Assembly (NCBI GenBank): GCA_934230685.1
Contig: CAKQFF010000133.1
Coordinates: forward strand, 1 to 5,233
Origin: an uncultured Prevotella sp.
GTDB lineage: Bacteria > Bacteroidota > Bacteroidia > Bacteroidales > Bacteroidaceae
Direction: 5' to 3'
DNA: 5,233 nucleotides
A program made the position numbers and the translations under genes. The notes under the pieces were generated by a model, which saw nothing but the letters and a program-made list of their open reading frames with translations, was not told the DNA's origin and searched no databases. Positions 1-5,233 of this stretch are shown piece after piece; the stretch's first letter is position 1; every line of letters starts with the position of its first letter.

Positions 1-412
1 CTATTTTATCTCCTATAAGCTTGTATTTAAAGGAGTTTCAAGAGATTGTTAAAAGATTTTCGTGGACAGTAGTGAATTTGTTTATAATTGATTTTAGTAG
101 AAATTATACTTGTTGTTTGATTGAAAAACCGGTCCATAATACATTATTATATAATATACATGGCCCAATCCATCGTATTTTGGGGTGTTGAGAGTTTTAA
201 TTTGGTTTAGAACTAAGGGTTGTCTATTTTTGATTTTTTTATGTTTATTTGGTTTACGGATGTAAAATTACTACTTTTTTGTTAACGCTAATTAAGAAAG
301 ATAATAAATATTCATGTTATTTGCATAGTTTAACAATAGAGGGCGTTTTCTTAGGGAATTAACAATAATAATCTAAGATTATCGTTGCTTGCGGCATTTT
401 AAATGTTGTATT
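1..412. other. AT-rich non-coding stretch at the left edge
   Basis: No gene is supported here. The stretch is very AT-rich and unlike the two genes downstream. One frame on the + strand stays open from the window edge to a stop at 189-191, but it has no visible start, no recognisable domain, and codon use (TTA, ATA, AGT) unlike the genes. Small dyads are present: a 12-nt palindrome TATTATATAATA at 145-156 and a 15-nt dyad ATAATCT-A-AGATTAT at 368-382. No exact TAnnTTTG promoter element was found. The upstream neighbour gene must lie outside the window. Confidence 0.6.
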
Positions 413-511
413 GTCATGAAAGTCATTAAGTCATTAAGAAATTGAAGAATTAAGGAAAAAAACGTAAAAAATGCCCATGTGTTTTTCTTAATGACTTAAT
501 GACTTTATGAC
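413..511. repeat. Long inverted repeat, 23-bp perfect arms plus 5 more pairs
   Basis: The left arm 419-441 is the exact reverse complement of the right arm 484-506 (23 of 23). After a single unpaired G at 418, five further bases (413-417) pair with 507-511. The 42-nt loop (442-483) is A-rich. A transcript crossing it would form a stem of about 28 bp. The arms are AT-rich and built from TCATTAAG units on the left and CTTAATGA units on the right. There is no clean T-tract after it, so an ordinary intrinsic terminator is not clear. Its function is unknown. Confidence 0.85.
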
Positions 512-518
512 TTAATGA
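487..518. repeat. Four tandem copies of an 8-nt unit (CTTAATGA)
   Basis: CTTAATGA occurs at 487-494, 495-502 and 511-518, with a one-base variant CTTTATGA at 503-510. The reverse-complement unit TCATTAAG occurs twice at 423-430 and 431-438. The first copies form the right arm of the inverted repeat. The array resembles a microsatellite and could vary in copy number between strains; that last point is inference. Confidence 0.9.
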
Positions 519-558
519 CCATTGCCAAAAAAACGACAAGAAAAGGGCATGTTTTTTT

Positions 559-596
559 CTCTCTGCCGAGGAAAAAATTTTTTCCTGCCGAGAGAG
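559..596. repeat. 38-nt near-palindrome centred on A6T6
   Basis: The centre is the perfect palindrome AGGAAAAAATTTTTTCCT (569-586). It is flanked on both sides by the same tetranucleotide GCCG (565-568 and 587-590), which cannot pair with itself, and then by CTCTCT (559-564) pairing with AGAGAG (591-596). The 8-mer CTGCCGAG is therefore also a direct repeat, at 563-570 and 585-592. As RNA it would fold into a 9-bp and a 6-bp stem separated by a symmetric internal loop. As DNA it could be a binding site for a dimeric protein. No function is assigned. Confidence 0.8.
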
Positions 597-786
597 TTTA
601 TTTTGGCTGTCCGGAGCGTAGGCTTGTATTGCTGTAGAAATTGGTTTAGTAGAAGGAGACACAGAGCAGTCTTTTGGCAAAACACAAATTCCCTTTTTTC
701 ATTTACATTTTCGACAAATCCTTTGTTTATGGGCATCCGCGGGGTGTATTGTCCGTTTTGTATTGCCATTTGTCCAATATGTGACG
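597..786. other. Intergenic stretch without a recognisable gene
   Basis: This part is less AT-rich than 1-412. Frames on both strands stay open across roughly 450-790, but the predicted peptides are rich in Phe, Arg and Cys, match no family I know, overlap each other, and run through the palindrome at 559-596. The + strand frame would need a TTG start at 522. I see no RNA gene, terminator or exact promoter element. It may be a remnant or a dispersed intergenic repeat, which only a genome comparison could show. Confidence 0.45.
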
Positions 787-815
787 CTTGATTTTATTCA
801 ACAAGTGTAATTTTG
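787..815 (+). promoter_or_regulatory. Bacteroides-type promoter ahead of the susC-like gene
   Basis: TAATTTTG at 808-815 fits the Bacteroides -7 consensus TAnnTTTG at every fixed position and is followed by C. CTTG at 787-790 is a reasonable -33 element (consensus TTTG), with 17 nt between the two. Transcription would start at about 820-823, giving an untranslated leader of about 100 nt that contains the 19-nt direct repeats. This is the only exact -7 match I found on the + strand in the upstream region. Confidence 0.5.
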
Positions 816-832
816 CAACCGAAATAAAGACC

Positions 833-870
833 TAACCGCTTCAAGTCTTCATAACCGTTTCAAGTCTTCA
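833..870. repeat. 19-nt tandem direct repeat, candidate regulator site
   Basis: TAACCGCTTCAAGTCTTCA (833-851) is followed with no gap by a second copy at 852-870 that differs only at the seventh base (C839 versus T858). A weaker partial copy, TAAACGTTTTCAA, lies at 908-920 directly against the start codon. Head-to-tail sites are typical of AraC-type DNA-binding domains, which are found in many hybrid two-component regulators of Bacteroidales glycan loci. The link to such a regulator is inference. The repeats lie in the leader if the 787-815 promoter is used, or directly upstream of a -33-like TTTG if the alternative promoter is used. Confidence 0.75.
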
Positions 871-871
871 A

Positions 872-905
872 TTTGAATATAAATAAGAATCAAAAACCAT
901 ATTTA
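872..905 (+). promoter_or_regulatory. Alternative weak, possibly activator-dependent promoter
   Basis: TTTG at 872-875 matches the -33 element and begins two bases after the direct repeats end. A poor -7 candidate, CATATTTA (898-905), matches four of six fixed positions of TAnnTTTG after a 22-nt spacer. The geometry, repeats abutting a -33 element with a weak -7, is what an activator-dependent promoter would look like. The leader would then be only about 10 nt. It competes with the stronger match at 787-815. Confidence 0.25.
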
Positions 906-921
906 CCTAAACGTTTTCAAC

Positions 922-3894
922 ATGAACCAAACAAAAGGAAACAAAACCGCTGGGCGTTTCTCGCTGCTGCTCGCCGGACTGCTTGCCACGTCAAGCCTCT
1001 CGGCACAGGCTCAGAACCGCGTAATTAAGGGCAGCGTAGTAGATGCCAATAACCAGGAACCTCTTATGGGAGCCACCATCATGCTCGACGGTGGCAAGAC
1101 GGGAGCCGTGACCGACATCGACGGCAACTTCTCACTTACAGTTCCCGAAGGAACAAAACAGATTTCTGTAACATATATAGGATATGTGGCAAAGACCGTG
1201 CAGCTCAAGAGCGGCATGATGACCATACAGCTCGACTCAAACGACAAGCAGATTGGCGAGGTTGTGGTGGTGGGCTACGGTACAACACGCAAGAGCGACC
1301 TCACGGGCTCTGTGTCGACAGTCAAGGCTAAGGACTTCAACAAGGGAGCTATCTCCTCGCCCGAACAGCTTATCAATGGCAAGGTGTCGGGTGTGCAGAT
1401 TATGTCGAACTCTGGCTCTGCAACATCTGGTAGCACTATTCGCGTGCGTGGTGGCGCTTCATTGAACGCCTCAAACGACCCGTTGATTGTTGTCGATGGT
1501 GTGCCTTTGGAGCTTGGCGGCATCTCTGGAGCCGACAACTTCCTGAGCATGATCAATCCGCAGGACATCGAGTCGATGACCGTATTGAAGGATGCTGCCT
1601 CTACAGCCATCTATGGTTCGCGTGCATCCAACGGCGTTATTCTCATCACCACCAAGAAGGGTTCCGACGACAAGCTCAACGTGCAGTTCTCATCAACCAA
1701 CACCATGCAGACCCGCGCTCAGATGGTGGACATATTGAGTGCCGACGAGTTCCGCTCGGTAATCAACGCCCAAGGCACTGACGCGCAGAAGGCTCTGCTT
1801 GGCAATGCCTCTACCGACTGGTATGATGAGGTCTACCGCACATCTTTCTCAACAGACAACAATCTTTCGCTCTCAGGAAACATTGTTAAAGGTCTGCCTT
1901 TCCGTGCATCCGTGGGCTATGCCAACCAGAACGGCATCATTCGCGGTGACAAATCGGAGCGTTTCACCGGTAGTCTTGTGCTCAACCTTAGCTTCTTCAA
2001 CGACCACCTTAAGCTCACGCTCAACGCCAAAGGCTCGCTCACCAAGAACTCATTCTATAACGGCAACGCCATCTGGGCAGCTGCAACATTTAATCCCACA
2101 TTGCCCGTCTACTCAGGTTCATCGGCCCTTGGCGGCTACACCGAGTCGCTCGATGCAAGCGGCAATCCTATCAACACATCGGCAGGACAGCGCAACCCGC
2201 GCGGACTCGTCGACATGTACGACGCTGGCAGCGACGTGAAGCGATTCATCGGCAACTTCGATGTCGACTACAAGCTCCACTTCTTCCCCGATGTGAAGCT
2301 CCACGCAACTGTAGGCACCGACGTGGCCGAGGGCAAGGGCCACACCCGCATCCCCGACTATGCAGCCTCCAACTACTTCGATGGCGGCTACGATTATAAC
2401 TATGGTCCGCAGAAGAAGATGAACAATCTGCTCACCGTTTACGCCAACTACGGCCACTACTTCGAGGACGCGAAGAGCAATGTCGACGCAACCATCGGCT
2501 ACGACTACCAGTATTGGAAGTCAACTTCGCCCGAAACAATAGAATATAATGTGGCTGGCTCGCAGCTCAAGACCCACAAGGCAGAGGACTATCGCCACAC
2601 GTTGCTCTCTTACTACGGTCGTGTGAACTATTCGTTCGACGGACGTTATCTCCTCACAGCCACTATGCGTCGCGACGGCAGCTCGCGCTTCGGCAGCGAC
2701 TATCGCTGGGGCACATTCCCTTCGGTAGGTTTGGGTTGGACAATAAGCAACGAGTCGTTCCTCAAGGACAACAAGGTGCTAAGCAATCTCAAGCTCCGTG
2801 CCTCTTACGGTGTGACGGGTCAGCAGGAGGTTGGCGGCAACTACAATTATCTGCCGGTCTATACCTACAGCGCAACTGGAGCCGAGGCTTATGTCAACGG
2901 CACATGGATTAAGACCTACCGTCCGGAGGCTTATGTGTCGAACCTGAAATGGGAGACAACCGACTCATGGAACGTAGGTTTCGACTTCGGATTCCTGAAG
3001 AACCGCATCTCAGGTTCGTTCGATTTCTACACTCGCAAGACCAAGGACCTCATCGCAACTGTTCCGGCTGCTGCAGGCACACAGTTTGGCAAGACCATCA
3101 CAACCAATGTGGGTAATGTGGACAGTCACGGTATTGAGGTGACGCTCAGCGCAACACCGGTGCAGACAAAGGACTGGGAATGGAACCTCTCATACAACTT
3201 CACATGGCAGAAGATGAAGGTGAAGAACCTCTCGCTCGTGAAGAGCGACAGCGAGACCAACATGATTGTTGGCCCTACGGTGAAGGACCAGAACCAGATT
3301 CAGGTGCTCACCGAGGGTTACACTCCAAACATGTTCTACGTCTACCACCAGCTCTACGACCGCAACGGAAAGCCTATCGAGGGAGCCTATGCCGACGTTA
3401 ACAACGATGGAACAATCAACGAGTCGGACCGCTACCGCTACCACTCGCCGATGCCCGACTATATCATGGGCCTTTCAACCTCGCTCCGCTACAAGCAGCT
3501 CACACTCGGCATGAGTTTCCGCGCAAACATCGGCAACTATGTCTACAACGCTACGGCTATGAACACGGGTGCTTGGGAATTGGAGACTTGGGCCGACGGA
3601 CTGCAGCTCAACAATCTCAACCGCAGCTACATGAAGACTGGATTCCAGACACGCCAGTATCTGTCGGACTATTATGTGGAGAACGCCTCGTTCCTGAAGC
3701 TCGACAACATCAACTTGAGCTACAACTTCGGAAAGGTGTCGAAGTGGTGCTCGCTGTCGCTCTCGGCTATGGTGCAGAACGTGTTCTGCATAACCAACTA
3801 TTCAGGTGCCGACCCGGAAGTGCCAAACGGTGTTGACAGCAGCTTCTATCCACGTCCAAGAACCTACTCGCTGAGCTTGGGACTGACGTTTTAG
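922..3894 (+). CDS. susC: SusC/RagA-family TonB-dependent outer-membrane transporter
   Basis: This 990-residue outer-membrane beta-barrel imports oligosaccharides with TonB-ExbBD energy, with SusD as its lid. A signal peptide (Lys/Arg-containing start, hydrophobic 13-26) probably ends at A-Q-A, residue 30. A carboxypeptidase-regulatory-like domain spans about 34-104 and a TonB-box-like GEVVVVGYGT 112-121. The plug, about 120-247, carries the SusC signature: IVVDGVP at 189-195, INPQDIESMTVLKDAAST at 211-228, and IYGSRASNGVILITTKKG at 230-247. The barrel fills the rest, with family motifs FPSVGLGW (599-606), LRASYGVTGQQ (625-635), an EF-hand-like D-x-N-x-D-G-x-I loop (825-836), and a terminal Phe as in outer-membrane insertion signals. 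The length is normal and there is no N-terminal STN domain, so direct anti-sigma signalling is unlikely. ATG 922 is the first in-frame ATG after the stop at 880-882; no Shine-Dalgarno is visible. Family assignment is certain; substrate is inferred from the partner. Confidence 0.96.
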   Translation: MNQTKGNKTAGRFSLLLAGLLATSSLSAQAQNRVIKGSVVDANNQEPLMGATIMLDGGKTGAVTDIDGNFSLTVPEGTKQISVTYIGYVAKTVQLKSGMMTIQLDSNDKQIGEVVVVGYGTTRKSDLTGSVSTVKAKDFNKGAISSPEQLINGKVSGVQIMSNSGSATSGSTIRVRGGASLNASNDPLIVVDGVPLELGGISGADNFLSMINPQDIESMTVLKDAASTAIYGSRASNGVILITTKKGSDDKLNVQFSSTNTMQTRAQMVDILSADEFRSVINAQGTDAQKALLGNASTDWYDEVYRTSFSTDNNLSLSGNIVKGLPFRASVGYANQNGIIRGDKSERFTGSLVLNLSFFNDHLKLTLNAKGSLTKNSFYNGNAIWAAATFNPTLPVYSGSSALGGYTESLDASGNPINTSAGQRNPRGLVDMYDAGSDVKRFIGNFDVDYKLHFFPDVKLHATVGTDVAEGKGHTRIPDYAASNYFDGGYDYNYGPQKKMNNLLTVYANYGHYFEDAKSNVDATIGYDYQYWKSTSPETIEYNVAGSQLKTHKAEDYRHTLLSYYGRVNYSFDGRYLLTATMRRDGSSRFGSDYRWGTFPSVGLGWTISNESFLKDNKVLSNLKLRASYGVTGQQEVGGNYNYLPVYTYSATGAEAYVNGTWIKTYRPEAYVSNLKWETTDSWNVGFDFGFLKNRISGSFDFYTRKTKDLIATVPAAAGTQFGKTITTNVGNVDSHGIEVTLSATPVQTKDWEWNLSYNFTWQKMKVKNLSLVKSDSETNMIVGPTVKDQNQIQVLTEGYTPNMFYVYHQLYDRNGKPIEGAYADVNNDGTINESDRYRYHSPMPDYIMGLSTSLRYKQLTLGMSFRANIGNYVYNATAMNTGAWELETWADGLQLNNLNRSYMKTGFQTRQYLSDYYVENASFLKLDNINLSYNFGKVSKWCSLSLSAMVQNVFCITNYSGADPEVPNGVDSSFYPRPRTYSLSLGLTF

Positions 3895-3900
3895 AAATGA

Positions 3901-3928
3901 TTAATTATTAGTTGTTAATTATTAATTG
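3901..3928. repeat. 14-nt tandem repeat after the susC stop
   Basis: TTAATTATTAGTTG (3901-3914) is followed directly by TTAATTATTAATTG (3915-3928), one mismatch in 14. A second small tandem, ATTGCTA twice, lies at 3968-3981. Such AT-rich simple repeats look like slippage products; no role can be read from them. Confidence 0.85.
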
Positions 3929-4033
3929 ATGGAGACTGAATCATTGATGGATGAGGTTAAACCATTGATTGCTAATTGCTAATAAGAACGACATAAGTAG
4001 TAAGACTAAATAAGTGATTGTGTAATTAACTCA

Positions 4034-4063
4034 AGGAGGGCGCGGCTTCGTGTCGCACCTCCT
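4034..4063 (+). promoter_or_regulatory. GC-rich hairpin upstream of susD, possible mRNA stability or processing element
   Basis: AGGAGG (4034-4039) pairs perfectly with CCTCCT (4058-4063). After a bulged A at 4057, GCG (4040-4042) pairs with CGC (4054-4056), and two weaker pairs can close a small loop containing CTTCG. The foot of the stem is 21 nt before the susD ATG. The next bases are TAACCTAAAAACC, not a T-tract, so it is not a standard terminator. The AGGAGG is about 46 nt from the ATG and buried in the stem, so it cannot serve as the susD ribosome-binding site. A role in protecting or processing the susD message is inference. Confidence 0.55.
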
Positions 4064-4084
4064 AACCTAAAAACCGACCAAACA

Positions 4085-5233
4085 ATGAATAAATATTTCT
4101 TGGGTTGCATCGCCGCCGCTGCTCTCACTCTAAACACCGCCTGCACCGACGACCTCAACCAATTTCCTCACAACGAAACCACCTCAGAGCAGGTGTACAC
4201 CAACGTGCAGAACTATGAGGCTGTGCTTGGAAAGATTTATGCCTCGATGACAGCCACTGGCCAGGAAAGCTCTGGCGTGGACTATTCGTCCAATCATGGC
4301 GAAAACTACATGCGCACCTTCCTCAACCTTCAGGAAGGACCTACCGACGAGATGGCCTACTCGTGGCTTACGGGCGACGACATGACCAACATCTCGTTTA
4401 TGAAGTGGGACGCCAACGACACTTGGGTGTCGGACATGTACTACCGCATTTATTACAACATCACACTCTGCAACGAGTTCCTGCGCAACTGCTCCGACTC
4501 TAAGATTTCGTCTTTCTCGGAAGCCGACCAGCAGAAGCTGCGCCGCTATCAGGCAGAGGCCCGTTTCATGCGTGCCTTGTTCTATTTCCATGCTCTCGAC
4601 CTCTATCGCAACATTCCGTTCGTGACAGAGAACGACCCTATCGGATCTTACGTTCCGCCACGCTACACTCCGCAGGAGACATTCAACTACATAGAGTCTG
4701 AACTGAAGGATTGTGTGGCTAATCTTGCCTCGAAGGCCGATTGCCCTTACGGTGAGGCTTCGAAGGGAGCTGCCTACACATTGCTGGCAAAGCTTTATCT
4801 CAATGCCGAGGTTTACACTGGCACAGCCAAGTATACTGAGTGCATCGAGGCTTGCAACAATGCCATTGCCCAGGGCTACTCGCTCAACAGCGACTATGCT
4901 CAGCTCTTCAATGCCGACAACGACAAGCGCACCAACGAGATTATCTTCGCCCTGCCGCAGGACCCCGACCATCTGCTCACATACGGTTCCACCACCTATC
5001 TTATATGTGGCTCGGCAAGCAGCACATCTACAGCGCAGAACTCTGCCGACCTTGGTGTGGCTTCGCCTTGGGGCAACTTCCGCTCACGTGGCAACCTTAC
5101 AGCTAAGTTTGCCGATAGCGACAAGGACCACCGCTACATGTTCTTCACCGATGGACAACAGCAGTATATCAGCGACTTCACCAACCAGCAGGACGGCTAT
5201 CTCTTCATGAAGTGGACCAACCTCAAGGACAAT
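4085..5233 (+). CDS. susD: SusD/RagB-family surface glycan-binding lipoprotein (3' end cut by the window)
   Basis: The first 383 codons are present, against about 550 residues in Bacteroides thetaiotaomicron SusD. The protein is the lipid-anchored surface lid that binds glycan for SusC. A lipoprotein signal ends L-N-T-A-Cys20, and the following T-D-D resembles the Bacteroidota surface-export signal. Family landmarks are RTFLNLQEGPTDE (77-89), AEARFMRALFYFHALDLY (157-174), the TPR-like segment AKLYLNAEVYTG, and STTYLICG (302-309). Against B. thetaiotaomicron SusD recalled from memory, its starch-contact residues W98, Y296, W320 and R81 correspond to W94, Y300, W329 and R77, while N101 becomes G97. 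This favours an alpha-glucan ligand, by inference. ATG 4085 is the first ATG after the in-frame stop at 4007-4009, and it yields a proper signal peptide. The reading frame is intact to the edge, so this is a window cut, not a broken gene. Confidence 0.95.
   Translation, partial: MNKYFLGCIAAAALTLNTACTDDLNQFPHNETTSEQVYTNVQNYEAVLGKIYASMTATGQESSGVDYSSNHGENYMRTFLNLQEGPTDEMAYSWLTGDDMTNISFMKWDANDTWVSDMYYRIYYNITLCNEFLRNCSDSKISSFSEADQQKLRRYQAEARFMRALFYFHALDLYRNIPFVTENDPIGSYVPPRYTPQETFNYIESELKDCVANLASKADCPYGEASKGAAYTLLAKLYLNAEVYTGTAKYTECIEACNNAIAQGYSLNSDYAQLFNADNDKRTNEIIFALPQDPDHLLTYGSTTYLICGSASSTSTAQNSADLGVASPWGNFRSRGNLTAKFADSDKDHRYMFFTDGQQQYISDFTNQQDGYLFMKWTNLKDN

Larger units (their letters stand above)
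3895..4084. other. susC-susD intergenic spacer
   Basis: The 190-bp gap separates two genes that normally form one operon. The first two thirds are AT-rich with short tandem repeats; the last third has a GC-rich hairpin. I found neither a TAnnTTTG element nor a hairpin followed by a T-tract, so read-through from susC into susD is the simplest reading. The gap is longer than the short spacers common in such pairs. A 17-codon ATG frame at 3929-3982 has no support as a gene. Confidence 0.6.

Noticed and set aside
3..191. Open frame entering from the left edge, possible gene tail
   Set aside because: No domain is recognisable, codon use is AT-driven and unlike the genes, and there is no terminator after its stop. 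I kept it only as a remark in the non-coding entry.
413..518. CRISPR-like array from the repeated octamers
   Set aside because: The units are 8 nt and abut without spacers; this is a microsatellite-like array, not a CRISPR.
559..597. Terminator at the A6T6 palindrome
   Set aside because: The T-run is inside the stem rather than after a GC-rich stem, and no gene ends just upstream.
522..791. 89-codon + strand frame and two overlapping minus-strand frames (450-680, 512-769)
   Set aside because: The + frame needs a TTG start, all pass through the repeats, they overlap one another, and none has a recognisable domain or promoter.
1011..3836. Several 70-146 codon frames within the susC gene on both strands
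   Set aside because: All are overlapped by a full-length SusC frame with clear family motifs from end to end.
3929..3982. 17-codon ATG frame in the susC-susD spacer
   Set aside because: It is too short, overlaps simple repeats, and has no hydrophobic segment or known small-protein pattern.
4034..4039. AGGAGG as ribosome-binding site for susD
   Set aside because: It lies about 46 nt from the ATG and is paired in the hairpin; normal spacing is about 5-10 nt.
4034..4076. Intrinsic terminator between susC and susD
   Set aside because: The GC stem is there, but it is followed by TAACCTAAAAACC rather than a run of T, and the partner gene follows in the same orientation.
4184..4972. 262-codon open frame on the minus strand
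   Set aside because: It is antisense to the susD-like gene. Its length follows from the GC-rich codon use of that gene, and the peptide (Val/Leu/Arg-rich) resembles no family.
4713..5210. 165-codon + strand frame overlapping susD
   Set aside because: It lies inside the true SusD reading frame; the peptide is Ser/Thr/Arg-rich and low in order. It is a shadow frame.

Overview
The window comes from a member of the Bacteroidota, most likely of the order Bacteroidales (Prevotella-like or Muribaculum-like; the genus cannot be fixed from this sequence). The signs are a SusC/SusD outer-membrane nutrient-uptake pair, no Shine-Dalgarno sequence close to either start codon, a Bacteroides-type TAnnTTTG promoter element, a lipoprotein signal followed by an acidic export-like stretch (C-T-D-D), and moderately GC-rich genes set in very AT-rich spacers.

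Layout: positions 1-921 hold no convincing gene. The stretch contains a long inverted repeat built from 8-nt units (413-518), a 38-nt near-palindrome (559-596), a good promoter match (787-815) and a 19-nt tandem direct repeat (833-870) just ahead of the first gene. Positions 922-3894 encode a complete 990-residue SusC/RagA-type TonB-dependent transporter. A 190-bp spacer (3895-4084) follows, with AT-rich tandem repeats and a GC-rich hairpin but no recognisable terminator. From 4085 to the window edge runs the first 383 codons of a SusD/RagB-type surface lipoprotein, whose 3' end lies outside the window.

The two proteins should work as one machine. The SusD lipoprotein lids the SusC barrel at the cell surface, captures a glycan, and SusC imports it using TonB energy. 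Compared from memory with Bacteroides thetaiotaomicron SusD, this SusD keeps the three aromatic residues of the starch-binding arc and the nearby arginine. That makes an alpha-glucan (starch or maltooligosaccharide) substrate a reasonable, testable guess. The genes that would confirm it (SusE/SusF-like proteins, amylases, a regulator) are not in view. The pair belongs to a known family; the less explained material is the repeat and regulatory architecture around it.
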